A stretch of DNA of 64,000 nucleotides from Sutcliffiella tianshenii (GCF_016908565.1 NZ_JAFBED010000001.1:496001-560000), one strand, 5' to 3'; positions 50,357-59,782 are shown, counted from the first letter of the stretch. Program-made: numbers and translations. Notes: generated from the letters alone by a model not told the origin.

Positions 50357-50920
50357 TTATGAGTGGAACAAGGGACCTGTCCCCGAATACACCGCACGCG
50401 CCCCGCCGATCAGCTTTGGCCTTGTTTTCGCCATGGTGACGTGTGCTTCGCCGATGGATTTAATTTTGCTCCTTACCGGGACCGCGACATGCTTGATGTG
50501 CATGCCGATGAGGGTGTCGCCGATGTCGATGCCGGCGTCTGCCCTGATGTACTCGACCATGACCGCGTCGTCAAATTGATGATAGGCATGGGATGCCATG
50601 GCGCCTCCAGCCTGGCGAACGGGGATGACGGTCACTTCATCGAGGTGGAGCCGTTCTGCTGTAGCCCGCTCTACGACAAGCGCCCTGTTCAAATGTTCAC
50701 AGCATTGAAAAGCAAGCTCGACACCAGTGCTGGTACGGAATTCCGCCAGGGCCGCAAAAATCGTTTCCGCAACGTTTTCCGTCCCGGCTGTGCCTATTTT
50801 TTCTCCGATCACTTCACTCGTGCTACACCCGATCACAAGCACCTGCCCACTCCGCAAGGATGCCTGGGCCTGCAGGTCGGCGAGCGCCTGAGCTAATTGC
50901 TCTTTCCACTCATTGTTCAT
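50357..50920 (-). CDS. ywlG: TIGR01440/UPF0340 family protein YwlG
   Basis: This 187-residue cytosolic protein matches the YwlG family, with [20 protein letters not shown] near the N-terminus, [15 protein letters not shown] in the middle and [28 protein letters not shown] later. The reaction is unknown. The ATG at 50920 has an AAAGGAGAGG site. It sits between rpiB and glyA as in B. subtilis. A GGGACCTGTCCCC repeat overlaps the last codons (50371-50383). Confidence 0.9.
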   Translation of the reverse strand: MNNEWKEQLAQALADLQAQASLRSGQVLVIGCSTSEVIGEKIGTAGTENVAETIFAALAEFRTSTGVELAFQCCEHLNRALVVERATAERLHLDEVTVIPVRQAGGAMASHAYHQFDDAVMVEYIRADAGIDIGDTLIGMHIKHVAVPVRSKIKSIGEAHVTMAKTRPKLIGGARAVYSGTGPLFHS

Positions 50921-50999
50921 GAAACTCCTCTCCTTTCACCTCTCGGATAAAAAATAAGCCCACGAATGTCCCTATCCTCTGACACCCATGGGCTCCTCA

Positions 51000-51437
51000 T
51001 CATTTTTCGATATTGTGGATCTTTTGTACTCGGTTCGCATGGCGGCCGCCTTCATATTCCGTAGTCAGCCAAACTTTTGCGATCTCACGCGCGAGTCCAG
51101 GTCCGATTACGCGCTCTCCCATTGCCAAGACGTTGCTGTCGTTATGCTCACGTGTCGCTTTTGCACTGAACAGATCATGCACCAACGCACAGCGGATGCC
51201 CTTCACTTTGTTTGCCGCAATCGACATGCCGATCCCGGTTCCGCAAACAAGGATGCCGCGGTCGAATTCGCCATTTGCCACTTTTTCTGCAACAGGCAAT
51301 GCATAATCCGGATAATCCACGGATGTCTCACATTCACAGCCAAAGTCTTCAAACTCTATATTCAACTCTTTTAAAAGTCCTTTAATCTCTTCACGGATAT
51401 TGATTCCGCCATGATCTGACGCGATTGCCACTCTCAT
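51000..51437 (-). CDS. rpiB: Ribose-5-phosphate isomerase B
   Basis: This 145-residue LacAB/RpiB-type enzyme interconverts ribose-5-phosphate and ribulose-5-phosphate. It begins MRVAIASDHGGINIREEIKG and has the active-site Cys loop GILVCGTGIGMSIAANKVKGIRCALVHD and the REHNDSNVLAMGER block. The ATG at 51437 has GGAGGATG upstream; the frame opens at 51575 but the extra residues are not family-like. It is YwlF in B. subtilis. Confidence 0.95.
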   Translation of the reverse strand: MRVAIASDHGGINIREEIKGLLKELNIEFEDFGCECETSVDYPDYALPVAEKVANGEFDRGILVCGTGIGMSIAANKVKGIRCALVHDLFSAKATREHNDSNVLAMGERVIGPGLAREIAKVWLTTEYEGGRHANRVQKIHNIEK

Positions 51438-51674
51438 CTTTTCATCCTCCAAAATTGAAGATTTATTATATGTACATCTTACCCTTGCTCTGTGAAAAAA
51501 TCCATTGTTGTGGTTGGATTTTCTCGAGATTCTAATTAAAAAGAGATCAATTACCTGTTTTGAAAAGTGCCACACTTATCTTAGTGGGTCGGAGTGCCGT
51601 TTTCGGGCTTTTTAGGGCAGCTTTTCCGCAAGCTAGAGTGTCGCGAACTACTGTTTCTGTCGAAAATGAGCCTT

Positions 51675-51780
51675 ATTCTGTCCAAATCACCCAATAATCT
51701 ATCGACTTTTTGAATTAATCTATCCACTTTAAGCCTTAATCTATCCACTTCACCTGATATTCTGTCAACTTTACAAAAAC
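51675..51780. repeat. Phased 21-bp repeat array D (AATCTATCCACTT)
   Basis: Five units start at 51675, 51696, 51717, 51738 and 51759, all 21 bases apart. The shared word is A(A/T)TCT(A/G)TC(C/G/A)AC followed by TTT or TTC. It lies between the chemotaxis-receptor terminator and rpiB. The rest of the 51438-51674 gap shows only AT-rich leader sequence. Confidence 0.75.
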
Positions 51781-51828
51781 TTACAATTCACACACGAAAC
51801 AGAGCCGCCGCTCCGCTCCACATAGACA

Positions 51829-51866
51829 AAAAAAGAAGCCGAAGAGAATGTTCCCTTCGACTTCTA
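51829..51866 (-). terminator. Terminator after the chemotaxis receptor gene
   Basis: The stem AGAAGTCGAAG/CTTCGGCTTCT (one wobble) is followed by TTTTTTT on the minus strand, about 37 bases after the stop codon. Confidence 0.85.
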
Positions 51867-51902
51867 CCTGGCGGACGGTACAACGGGCCCGCCCCCGAAA
51901 AC

Positions 51903-53201
51903 CTACACCCGGAACTTCGAGATCGTACGCTTCAGCTCGCTCGCCTGTGCCGCAAGCTCCTGTGAGATTTTCTCCACATTTGCGATCATGCTTGCTTGTT
52001 CTTGGGTGGTGGCGGTCACTTCTTCGGCTCCGGCTGATGTTTCTTCTGCGATGGCTGCGACTTCCTGGGATTGTCGTGCCGTTACGCGGATGCTGTCCAT
52101 CTGCTGGTCGACGAGGGTTGCGATCTGTTTGACCGCTGCCGCCACTTCAAGGACGGAATCTGTCATTTCAGCGATGACGGTGTTCGTGGCGGTTCCTTTT
52201 TCCGCTTCCACGTTTGCCGCTTTTACCTGGCTTGTGATCTGGGTGACCACATTTTTCACTTCTTCCTGGATGTTCTTGATCAGTTCGGAAATGCCCTGAA
52301 CGGCCTTGGCACTTTCATCCGCAAGGGAACGAACCTCTTCCGCCACCACTGCAAACCCGCGTCCATGTTCACCGGCTCGTGCCGCTTCGATGGAAGCATT
52401 CAACGCTAACAGGTTTGTCTGGCCTGCGATGTCGCCGACAAGGGAGATGATATTCTCCACTTCTTTTGCATGCTTTTCCAAGCGCTCCACTGAATCGAGG
52501 GATTGCTTGTTTTCCCCTGCAAGACGTTGAATCCCGGAAACAAGGCTATGGATGACCTCTTTGCTTTCTTCGAGGTCTTTTACCATTTCTTCAGATAAGG
52601 ATTGGGAGGATGTTGCCTTCTCATGCACCTCGTCCGCAATCTTGATCACTTCTTCCACCGACTCTGCCGTATCCTGGATCGAGGACGCGGAGCTCTCGGC
52701 ACCTTTTGCAATTTCTTCAATGGTCATGGAGATGCTTTCCGCTTGATCGGATGCTTGCAATGATACGTCGGAAATCTCTTCCACCTTGCGATTCGTCTGC
52801 TGGAAATGCTGGTCGATCGATGTTACCATTTCACGCAGATTGTGAAGCATCAGATTGAACGCGTCACCGACTGCACTGATTTCATCGCGGGAATTAGTGA
52901 CAGGCACATCTTCCGACAGGTCGCCATTCGCAACCTTTTGCGCCACTTCTTCAAGCTGTTGCAGCGGCTTTGTGATAAATCGTGCAGCGAAGAACGCGAG
53001 AATACCGGACCATGCCACACCAAGGACGAGTGTAAGGACCGTGAACAAACTCGCATCTATGATATTTTCCACGTAATTGACTACTACATAAATAAAAATC
53101 CCACTTACTGTGTACGTGATTGCAGCCAGGATTGTCGCAAATAAAACGAGCTTGTAGCGCAATCCGAACTTATACTTTCGTTTTTCCCCCATGATGCTCA
53201 T
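51903..53201 (-). CDS. Methyl-accepting chemotaxis protein
   Basis: This 432-residue receptor has two N-terminal helices ([24 protein letters not shown] and [22 protein letters not shown]) with almost no extracellular part. A HAMP domain follows at about 75-125 ([24 protein letters not shown]), then a long signalling hairpin with the CheA/CheW-binding tip [40 protein letters not shown]. Lack of a ligand domain suggests sensing through the membrane or a partner. The ATG at 53201 has GGGAGGAGG upstream. Confidence 0.93.
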   Translation of the reverse strand: MSIMGEKRKYKFGLRYKLVLFATILAAITYTVSGIFIYVVVNYVENIIDASLFTVLTLVLGVAWSGILAFFAARFITKPLQQLEEVAQKVANGDLSEDVPVTNSRDEISAVGDAFNLMLHNLREMVTSIDQHFQQTNRKVEEISDVSLQASDQAESISMTIEEIAKGAESSASSIQDTAESVEEVIKIADEVHEKATSSQSLSEEMVKDLEESKEVIHSLVSGIQRLAGENKQSLDSVERLEKHAKEVENIISLVGDIAGQTNLLALNASIEAARAGEHGRGFAVVAEEVRSLADESAKAVQGISELIKNIQEEVKNVVTQITSQVKAANVEAEKGTATNTVIAEMTDSVLEVAAAVKQIATLVDQQMDSIRVTARQSQEVAAIAEETSAGAEEVTATTQEQASMIANVEKISQELAAQASELKRTISKFRV

Positions 53202-53257
53202 GCTCCTCCTCCCTTGCTGCTGCAGTCCGAAAGGAAGAAAGCATCACCAAGGTTTCT

Positions 53258-53686
53258 TTATATGATTTTTTTAATTACCAACTCGATCAAATCTTGCAAT
53301 TCTTCAAACGTGTTGCGATATGTATGGACACTGCCGCCAAAAGGATCGGATACCTCGCCATCTTTCCCGACAAATTCCTTCAGGGAGAATGTTTTGCCCA
53401 AAGCTTTTGGAAAGCGTTCTTCCACCAACGCCCTGTGCTGCCCTGTCATCGTCAAAATATAGTCGGCCCAATCAATGGATTTTTCCGTTACCAGTGAAGA
53501 CGCATGACTGGATGGGATGCCTTTTTCCTTCAGCACTTCCTGCGCCTGATAGGAGGCTAGGCTACCCGGCATGGCAAAAACCCCAGCAGAACGGACCTGC
53601 ACATCTTTTAGCTTTTTACTGGCCAAAATTGCCTCTGCCATCGGGCTCCGGCACGTATTTCCTGTGCATACAAACAATATATTCAT
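53258..53686 (-). CDS. ywlE: Protein-arginine phosphatase YwlE (low-molecular-weight PTP fold)
   Basis: This 142-residue enzyme has the phosphate loop FVCTGNTCRSPMAEA with catalytic Cys and Arg, and the general-acid Asp in EVSDPFGGSVHTY. The Thr in CTGNTCRS is the residue that tunes YwlE towards phosphoarginine. It reverses protein-arginine marks made by McsB, which target proteins to ClpCP. The ATG has an AGGAGGAG site. It sits between mntP and the receptor gene. Confidence 0.93.
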   Translation of the reverse strand: MNILFVCTGNTCRSPMAEAILASKKLKDVQVRSAGVFAMPGSLASYQAQEVLKEKGIPSSHASSLVTEKSIDWADYILTMTGQHRALVEERFPKALGKTFSLKEFVGKDGEVSDPFGGSVHTYRNTFEELQDLIELVIKKII

Positions 53687-53791
53687 GACGCACTCCTCCT
53701 TTTTACCCCCATTATAGACAAAAGGACGGAGAAGAAAAATAGTTTACATGTTTTATTTCGGCAAACATCATCCAACCTTTAACCCAGAAAT

Positions 53792-53816
53792 GAAAAAAAG
53801 ACCCGCGAAAGGTCTC
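53792..53816 (-). terminator. Terminator after mntP
   Basis: The stem AGACC/GGTCT has a 7-base loop and is followed by TTTTTTTC on the minus strand, just past the mntP stop codon. Confidence 0.7.
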
Positions 53817-53818
53817 TG

Positions 53819-54373
53819 TTAGGTGAAAAATAAAAGCTTCAATCCAAACCCAAGCAAAATGCTTCCGCCAAGCGCTTCGCTGTACGAGCCGAGCCAGCCC
53901 TGAAGCTTTCTGCCAAAAAATAACCCCATCCAGGTGAGCAGCATGCTGACAGCACCGAACATGAGGATCGTCAGCAGGGTGCGCGCCCCGTAAATCCCAA
54001 GGCTCAAGCCAACCGAAAAGCTGTCCAAGCTGACGCTCAGGGCAAATATGATCAGCCCCATGCCGACCGGGGTGATCAGAGGGCCGTCCTCTTTCTTGAA
54101 CGAGGAAAGCATCATTTGGACACCGAGCATGATGAGGAGCAATCCCCCTATCAAGGTGGCGATCGAGCCGAACTGATCGGAAAGCAATTTTCCGATACTC
54201 ATGCCGATAAGCGGCATCACCACATGAAAAACCCCAATGGTCACTCCTATGTAAAAGATCTGGCGCAATCTCAGTTTGATCATCCCCATGCCAAGGCCCA
54301 CCGAAAATGCGTCCATTCCTAATGCGACTGCCATTAAAAAGAGCGTCATCAATTCCCCAAACATCAATGCCAT
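53819..54373 (-). CDS. mntP: Manganese efflux pump MntP (YwlD)
   Basis: This 184-residue membrane protein has six helices in two homologous halves. Each half has a conserved acidic helix, [16 protein letters not shown] and [17 protein letters not shown], typical of MntP exporters of Mn2+. The start is an ATG at 54373; GGAAGGGG lies ten bases upstream, a little far, so the ATG at 54364 is an alternative. Confidence 0.9.
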   Translation of the reverse strand: MALMFGELMTLFLMAVALGMDAFSVGLGMGMIKLRLRQIFYIGVTIGVFHVVMPLIGMSIGKLLSDQFGSIATLIGGLLLIMLGVQMMLSSFKKEDGPLITPVGMGLIIFALSVSLDSFSVGLSLGIYGARTLLTILMFGAVSMLLTWMGLFFGRKLQGWLGSYSEALGGSILLGFGLKLLFFT

Positions 54374-54447
54374 TTAGCGCATACCCCTTCCCAGGACTTG
54401 TCTACTTCCAAGATATGCAGGGGGAACGATGAATAGAAGGCAAAAAA

Positions 54448-54479
54448 AGAGGCAAGTTCCGCTAAAGGAACCTACCTCT
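54448..54479 (-). terminator. Terminator overlapping the end of tsaC
   Basis: The stem AGAGGTAGGTTCC/GGAACTTGCCTCT (with mismatches) is followed by TTTTTTTG on the minus strand. The first arm overlaps the last codons of the gene. Confidence 0.75.
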
Positions 54480-55521
54480 CTTTGATGACTTTGTGGCCTG
54501 CCGCCTTTTCGAGACGGTTCATGATCGCTGCCCCCATCCCGCTCTTCGGGAAGGTTTCGCTGAAAATGATATCCACATCGGTCGCATTGAACGCCCGGAG
54601 TGCATCATATAAGTTTGTGGCGATTGTGGATAAGTCGCTTCGTGTTCCACAGGCTAGCATCACATCACCCGCTTCACCCATTTGTGATTTCGTCTCCTCC
54701 GTCACGAGCAAGCCGACTTTTTTCCCGTCGTTCTGGGCTTTATGGACCGTACTTTTTAGAAAATCCAACCCGCCTTCCACTAAAAAGACCGGCGCAACAG
54801 GTGCGTAATGGGTGTATTTCATGCCAGGTGATTTTGGCGCCTGATCCTGCGAGGTCAAGGCTGGATCGACTCCGACCTCTCCTACGACCGCTTCAAGCTG
54901 TTCTTTTGTCACCCCGCCCGGACGCAAAATGACCGGGATCTCCGTTGTGCAGTCCACCACCGTTGATTCCAGGCCGACCCCTGTTGATCCGCCGTCCACG
55001 ATTCCGGCGATTTTACCGTTCAGATCCTCGTCCACATGCGCGGCGCTTGTCGGACTCGGCTTTCCGGAAAGATTGGCACTCGGTGCAGCAAGCGGTAGCC
55101 CCGCCACTTCCATCAACGCTAGGGCAACCGGGTGATCCGGCATTCGCACCGCAACTGTATCAAGACCTGCCGTCACGTACCTTGAAACACTCCCCTTACT
55201 TTTCAACACAAGCGTAAGCGGACCTGGCCAGAAGGCATCCATCAATTTCTCCGCAACTTGCGGAAGGTTATCCACAAGCCCTGTGAGTTGTTCTTTTTTA
55301 GTAATATGGACAATCAAGGGGTTATCGCCTGGACGTCCCTTCGCTTCAAAAATCTTTTGTACAGCCTGGTCTGACAAGGCATTCGCCCCAAGACCATATA
55401 CCGTTTCAGTAGGAAAAGCCACAACCTCTTCCTGTTGAAGAAGTGCGGCCGCCTCTTTCAGCTGTGGATAATTCATTTTCATAGGATCTGCGTTATCCAC
55501 AGACCATTTCTTCGTCAACAT
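54472..55521 (-). CDS. tsaC: L-threonylcarbamoyladenylate synthase (Sua5 type)
   Basis: This 349-residue enzyme makes threonylcarbamoyl-AMP from threonine, bicarbonate and ATP, the first step of the t6A37 tRNA modification. The YrdC-like domain has VVAFPTETVYGLGANAL and the basic motif AKGRPGDNPLIVHI, and LRPGGVTKEQLEAVVG marks its end. The Sua5 C-terminal domain starts near KSPGMKYTHYAPVAPVFLVEG. The B. subtilis name is YwlC. DnaA boxes lie inside its 5' end and upstream. The ATG at 55521 has an AGAGGTAG site. Confidence 0.95.
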   Translation of the reverse strand: MLTKKWSVDNADPMKMNYPQLKEAAALLQQEEVVAFPTETVYGLGANALSDQAVQKIFEAKGRPGDNPLIVHITKKEQLTGLVDNLPQVAEKLMDAFWPGPLTLVLKSKGSVSRYVTAGLDTVAVRMPDHPVALALMEVAGLPLAAPSANLSGKPSPTSAAHVDEDLNGKIAGIVDGGSTGVGLESTVVDCTTEIPVILRPGGVTKEQLEAVVGEVGVDPALTSQDQAPKSPGMKYTHYAPVAPVFLVEGGLDFLKSTVHKAQNDGKKVGLLVTEETKSQMGEAGDVMLACGTRSDLSTIATNLYDALRAFNATDVDIIFSETFPKSGMGAAIMNRLEKAAGHKVIKER

Positions 55522-55655
55522 CTTATCTACCTCTTTTTACAATCTATCAACATGTGAATAGAAAAGGATTCATTGCACCAAATATAAACAAATTGCCTCC
55601 ATAACACAATATTTATCCACAAATTGTGGATAAGGCATGTGTGTTCGGTGGATAA
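55268..55655. promoter_or_regulatory. DnaA-box cluster at the 5' end of tsaC (ywlC)
   Basis: Five perfect TTATCCACA boxes are present: 55268-55276 (+), 55463-55471 (-), 55493-55501 (+), 55613-55621 (+) and 55625-55633 (-). A sixth at 55647-55655 has one mismatch. A further perfect box lies inside the gene at 54625-54633 (-). The pair at 55613/55625 is inverted with a 3-base spacer. B. subtilis has a DnaA-binding cluster at the ywlC locus, so this is likely the conserved equivalent. Confidence 0.75.
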
Positions 55656-55669
55656 CTTTGTGAATATCA

Positions 55670-55770
55670 TAGGGGGTGCCTGGCCCGCTCCGCATTAGCG
55701 CACTAAAGTAACAAGTGCCTGACCCGCTCCGCGGTAGCGCACTAAAGCAATTGGGGTCTTGCCCCTCCTT
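55670..55770. repeat. Composite dispersed repeat (two 39-bp spaced copies)
   Basis: GTGCCTG(G/A)CCCGCTCCGC followed by AGCGCACTAAAG occurs at 55676 and again at 55715. The stretch ends with GGGGTCTTGCCCC at 55753-55765. It is another member of the GGGTCAGGC family, next to the DnaA-box cluster. Confidence 0.6.
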
Positions 55771-55783
55771 TAAGCGGCCACTC

Positions 55784-56224
55784 TTATAGTTTGCACATCA
55801 TAAAGGTGCAGGTTTGTTGTTCGAGTGTTTCTTTTAGGTGCGGCGATTGGGTGATTTTCTTCGGGACGTTGTGGATTTCTTGTGGAAAGAAGCCCAGTAG
55901 CTCGAAGAATTGTATGTAGTCGTTCTTGTTGGTCACCAGGAATAATCGGTCGAGTTCTTTTCGGCGGGCATGCTGCTGGGTGTGCTCGAACATCTGCAGC
56001 AGATGCATCTGTTTGACGGAAGGACCGATCACAAGCGAGCGCAACAGACCATCCTTATCGACTTTTTCAATCCCGATGGTCCCGCAGATGCCTGTTTCTT
56101 CTTCCTCCAGGATGATATAATCCTCGATTTTCTCTTCCAACCCTATTGTACTAATATTTGCTTGTCTTAAAAAGACCTGCATCGCCCATTGATCCTCTTT
56201 TGTTGCCTCGCGTAACTTTTTCAT
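55784..56224 (-). CDS. ywlB: GNAT-like acetyltransferase (YwlB-like)
   Basis: This 146-residue protein resembles GNAT acetyltransferases, with TGICGTIGIEKVDKDGLLRSLVI (beta-4/5), a weak acyl-CoA loop (KQMHLLQMFEHTQQHARRK) and LFLVTNKNDYIQFFELLGFFPQE. The usual Q/RxxGxG/A motif is not obvious, so activity is uncertain. The gene position between tsaC and spoIIR matches YwlB. The ATG at 56224 has AGAGGTGG upstream; a GTG at 56233 is an alternative. Confidence 0.8.
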   Translation of the reverse strand: MKKLREATKEDQWAMQVFLRQANISTIGLEEKIEDYIILEEEETGICGTIGIEKVDKDGLLRSLVIGPSVKQMHLLQMFEHTQQHARRKELDRLFLVTNKNDYIQFFELLGFFPQEIHNVPKKITQSPHLKETLEQQTCTFMMCKL

Positions 56225-56290
56225 TTCATCCACCTCTTCTAGTATTTTTTCTACTACTACTCTATTGAGGTGGATGAAAAAGTAGAACAG

Positions 56291-57040
56291 TTATGCGGTG
56301 ATTTTTTCCCATAGAGATGATAGAGCTTCGAATACGAAGAATTTCACTTCGACTTCCTCCGGCTCTTCATCGACGACAAATTCCTGCGGCTCTGCGGATG
56401 CGGATGCGGATGCAGATGTAACGTTCATTTCCGTGTCATTTTCAAGGATGCTTGCTGATTTTTTGGACTTGCTTTCTTTTGCATTGGCTCCTGTCTCTTC
56501 TTCTTCAAAAGGCGTCGCGGTCGCTTCCCCATTGGAGAAGTCAAGGAAGCATAATGGCGGGAACAGCACGCACCACCAGTTGGCTCCTGTACCTTCACCA
56601 AGTGTGATCAGGATCGCTTCGTAGTCACCGGCAGGATAGATGAATTTGCCGTACATCTTCGTTGGGAAATCGACTCTTCCGAAGTCTACATTATACTCCT
56701 GAACCAATCCTTCTGCCACCATGACTTCTTCTACAATCTTCTCGATCTCCGGGATGTTCCCCTGAATGACTTCACGTGCATTCTCCATGGAAGTGAGCCC
56801 TTCCACCCAAACTGTGATTTCCTCATTCACTCGGTCGCGGATCTTCCTTTTCAGCTCCTGATCTTCTTCTGAATCACTGTTGGCCAATATGCGGAGCCTG
56901 ATCGCCTCATCCGGAATGACCATCGCGCCATTCTTCACTTCCAAGCCGGCTGAGGCCTGTTCCCCTGCCACCGTTAAATACGCTCCCATAAACATCAGTA
57001 CTATATATAAAAAGATCACATTCTTTTTTAAAGTTCTCAT
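56291..57040 (-). CDS. spoIIR: Stage II sporulation protein R
   Basis: This 249-residue secreted protein has a signal peptide (VIFLYIVLMFMGAYLTVAGEQASA) and the SpoIIR domain with IPDEAIRLRILANSDSEEDQELKRKIRDRV and ANWWCVLFPPLCFLDFSNGEA. SpoIIR is made in the forespore under sigma-F and triggers SpoIIGA to activate sigma-E in the mother cell. A variable Ser/Glu-rich linker and a conserved C-terminal VKFFVFEALSSLWEKI helix follow. The ATG at 57040 has AGGGGAGAGG upstream. Confidence 0.95.
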   Translation of the reverse strand: MRTLKKNVIFLYIVLMFMGAYLTVAGEQASAGLEVKNGAMVIPDEAIRLRILANSDSEEDQELKRKIRDRVNEEITVWVEGLTSMENAREVIQGNIPEIEKIVEEVMVAEGLVQEYNVDFGRVDFPTKMYGKFIYPAGDYEAILITLGEGTGANWWCVLFPPLCFLDFSNGEATATPFEEEETGANAKESKSKKSASILENDTEMNVTSASASASAEPQEFVVDEEPEEVEVKFFVFEALSSLWEKITA

Positions 57041-57090
57041 CTCAAATCCTCTCCCCTCTAGGAAACAGTCTTGGCAGAAATGAACCATCC

Positions 57091-57215
57091 TAAACTAGTA
57101 AAATGAAATTTTTTTAACTGATACTAGTTTAATAGTTTGGAGGTTTTACTGCTCTGGCTTCGGGGTATACAAATAGGACGTGCACCCGTTATTTCGGAAC
57201 ACGATACTAGTTTAA
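57091..57215. promoter_or_regulatory. Repeated ACTAGT sites in the spoIIR divergent gap
   Basis: TAAACTAGTA (57091-57100) and TACTAGTTTA (57122-57131) are a perfect 10-bp inverted pair. The 13-mer GATACTAGTTTAA occurs at 57120-57132 and again at 57203-57215. These could be regulator sites for spoIIR and the plus-strand gene; no regulator is known to me for them. Confidence 0.4.
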
Positions 57216-57239
57216 ATTCGAGGAAAGGAAGAAGTACTG

Positions 57240-57545
57240 ATGAGATCGTTTACGTGCAACATTGAATCTTTTCGCATTGGGGAAATGAAGAGTGCTTTTA
57301 ATCATATCAGCATTCCTATTGATTTCGAAATCCTAGTAGGCGGCCGGTGGATGAATGGCAAGGCTTTTTATCACCATTATCACCGCAGCATCTCTTATGA
57401 TTCCAATCTGTCTCAATTGATAAACTTTGCAAAAGCGGAGCAGAAGGAAGAAATCCGTCAATCTGTCGTCCGATATGTGGAAGAAAAGACAAATAGGGGC
57501 CTGACCCTCGCCAGACCCCACATGGATGAAGGAGCAATCATTTAA
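57240..57545 (+). CDS. Hypothetical 101-residue protein, C-terminus made from a dispersed repeat
   Basis: This ORF has a good AAAGGAAG ribosome site before the ATG. The first 84 residues are plausibly natural (FRIGEMKSAFNHISIPIDFEI to QSVVRYVEEKTN). The last 17, starting RGLTLARPH, come from a dispersed repeat copy (AGGGGCCTGACCC and CCAGACCCC, 57495-57520). The family is not recognised. The original stop codon was probably lost or displaced by the repeat. Confidence 0.55.
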   Translation: MRSFTCNIESFRIGEMKSAFNHISIPIDFEILVGGRWMNGKAFYHHYHRSISYDSNLSQLINFAKAEQKEEIRQSVVRYVEEKTNRGLTLARPHMDEGAII

Positions 57546-57611
57546 GCTCAACTATCAACACCTTGCCCCACAAAAAGTCGCAAGGTGCCGCTCCTTATCT
57601 CCTTTTAAAAA

Positions 57612-58481
57612 TCATCCTAATTCTGCAAATACCATTCTATCTTTTCCGTTGATATCGAGCACCACTTCCGCACGGGCATCCGGGAAAGTTTCCAGCAACA
57701 GATTTTTCACCGCTTCCCCTTGTCCCATTCCCACTTCAAACGCAACAATGGCACGGTCCTTCAACACCTGCGGCAACTCCACCATGAAACGCTCGTAAAA
57801 TTCCAGTCCGGAAACACCGCCGACCAGCGCACGGTATGGCTCAAAGTCCTTTACCACGACCGATAAGCCTTCGTATTCCTTTTCCGGAATATATGGCGGA
57901 TTGGACACCACTATATCCACTTTGATGCCCTGCTCAATGAACGGCAACAGCAGATCACCCTGCAAAAATTCCACATCAGCACCAAGCGCCTCCGCATTAT
58001 CCTTGGCAACCTCCAACGATTCACCGGCAATATCTGTTGCCATCACGTTCAGGTTTTTATTTTCAAGCGCCAAGGTCACCGCAATCGCACCGCTGCCTGT
58101 CCCGACATCGACCACACTCAACTTTTCCGTAGCATCGGCAAAATGCCTTTTCACCCTATCCAGCAAGCCGACAACCAATTCCTCCGTTTCCGGCCTTGGA
58201 ATCAGCACCTCTTCGCTTACAAAAAAGCTGCGGCCGTAAAACTCCTCTTTACCCATCAAATACTGCACCGGAATCCCTGCAGCATGCTTATGGACATTGA
58301 AAACGAAGGAGCTTTGTGTGTCCATCGGCATCATTTCCTGCATCCGGCTGAAAAGCTGGGCCCGATCGAGCTTCATATGATGACGCAACAATAATTCTCC
58401 CGCATTCTCGTCGCGCTCATTCTTTTTTAAAAAATAAGAAGCCCAGTTCAGGGCTTCGTATACCTTCATAGCCTTCATCAT
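57612..58481 (-). CDS. prmC: Release factor glutamine methyltransferase
   Basis: This 289-residue enzyme methylates the GGQ glutamine of release factors. The SAM loop is [17 protein letters not shown] and the substrate motif is [17 protein letters not shown]; the helical N-terminal domain ([14 protein letters not shown]) is typical. The ATG at 58481 overlaps the prfA stop by four bases, so the enzyme is coupled to its substrate's gene. Confidence 0.96.
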   Translation of the reverse strand: MMKAMKVYEALNWASYFLKKNERDENAGELLLRHHMKLDRAQLFSRMQEMMPMDTQSSFVFNVHKHAAGIPVQYLMGKEEFYGRSFFVSEEVLIPRPETEELVVGLLDRVKRHFADATEKLSVVDVGTGSGAIAVTLALENKNLNVMATDIAGESLEVAKDNAEALGADVEFLQGDLLLPFIEQGIKVDIVVSNPPYIPEKEYEGLSVVVKDFEPYRALVGGVSGLEFYERFMVELPQVLKDRAIVAFEVGMGQGEAVKNLLLETFPDARAEVVLDINGKDRMVFAELG

Positions 58482-59548
58482 TTCTCCATCTGTTCCATTC
58501 TGAGCGCTTGGTCTTCCATGATCAAAGCGTCCACGATTTCCTGAAGCTTACCTTGCAGGATCTGGTCGAGCTTCTGGATCGTCAAGCCGATGCGGTGATC
58601 TGTAACACGGTTCTGCGGGAAATTGTACGTACGGATACGCTCGGAACGGTCCCCTGTACCGACAGCCTGCTTACGATTGGCATCATATTCGGCCTGGACT
58701 TCACGTTGAAACTTATCATACACACGTGCACGAAGTACTTTCATCGCTTTTTCCTTATTCTTGATCTGCGACTTCTCGTCCTGACAGGAAACGACCGTGT
58801 TCGTCGGAATATGCGTCAAACGGACTGCCGACATCGTCGTATTTACCGACTGTCCCCCAGGTCCGCTGGAAGCAAATGTGTCCACCCGTATATCCTTGTC
58901 ATGGATCTCGATTTCCACTTCCTCCGCCTCAGGCAATACCGCAACCGTCGCTGTGGAAGTATGGATGCGCCCGCCGGATTCCGTCTCAGGCACACGCTGT
59001 ACACGATGCGCGCCGTTCTCGAACTTCAGCTTGGAATAAGCACCCTTACCGGTGATCATGAAGATGATCTCCTTATAACCGCCGACTCCAGTCGATGCAG
59101 CCTCCATCACTTCCGTCTTCCAGCCCTGCGCTTCCGCATAACGGCTGTACATGCGGTAAAGGTCCCCTGCGAACAATGCAGCCTCGTCCCCGCCTGCAGC
59201 GCCGCGGATCTCCATGATTACGTTCTTGTCATCGTTCGGATCCTTCGGTAAAAGAAGGATATGCAGACGTTCCGCCAATGCTTCCTGCTGCTCCTCAAGC
59301 TCCGAAATCTCCTCTTTCACCATTTCGCGCATGTCCGCATCCATCTTGTCCTCGAGCATCGCTTTCGCACCTTCGAGCTGCTCTTTGACATCCTTATATT
59401 CACGGTATGCTTCCACGGTTTCCTGTATATCGGACTGTTCCTTCGAATACTCGCGAAGCTTCTTCGTATCACTGATAACTTCCGGGTCACTCAATAGCTC
59501 CGTTAATTTATCGTAACGCATTTCCACTGCCTGCAAACGATCAAACAC
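58478..59548 (-). CDS. prfA: Peptide chain release factor 1
   Basis: This 356-residue protein ends translation at UAA and UAG. The catalytic motif is [20 protein letters not shown], and the PxT-type stop-recognition loop is in [18 protein letters not shown] use the GTG at 59548 because it gives the family N-terminus ([15 protein letters not shown]) and has AGAGGTG eight bases upstream; an ATG lies six bases earlier. Confidence 0.96.
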   Translation of the reverse strand: MFDRLQAVEMRYDKLTELLSDPEVISDTKKLREYSKEQSDIQETVEAYREYKDVKEQLEGAKAMLEDKMDADMREMVKEEISELEEQQEALAERLHILLLPKDPNDDKNVIMEIRGAAGGDEAALFAGDLYRMYSRYAEAQGWKTEVMEAASTGVGGYKEIIFMITGKGAYSKLKFENGAHRVQRVPETESGGRIHTSTATVAVLPEAEEVEIEIHDKDIRVDTFASSGPGGQSVNTTMSAVRLTHIPTNTVVSCQDEKSQIKNKEKAMKVLRARVYDKFQREVQAEYDANRKQAVGTGDRSERIRTYNFPQNRVTDHRIGLTIQKLDQILQGKLQEIVDALIMEDQALRMEQMEK

Positions 59549-59782
59549 GTGCATTCACCTCTATGTAATGTGTGCAAAACCTATACGGGTTTGCATCAAT
59601 ATTTTTCTACCTATAACATTCTAATTATAGTATAGGTTAGGTGGTGCGTCAAAATCAAATAAGTGGAAGTTGGGGGTTTTAGCGCGATGTGGTGTGGTGG
59701 TGCTTTTTACGGCGGCCGCGGGATCTTGGAGAGATGCGACATAATCGCGTGATACCCCTACCTGTATGGGTACCAACAGGTA

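Noticed and set aside
57553-57600. CACCTTG/CAAGGTG hairpin after the 101-residue ORF as a terminator
   Set aside because: The stem is short, the loop is long and no T-run follows on either strand.
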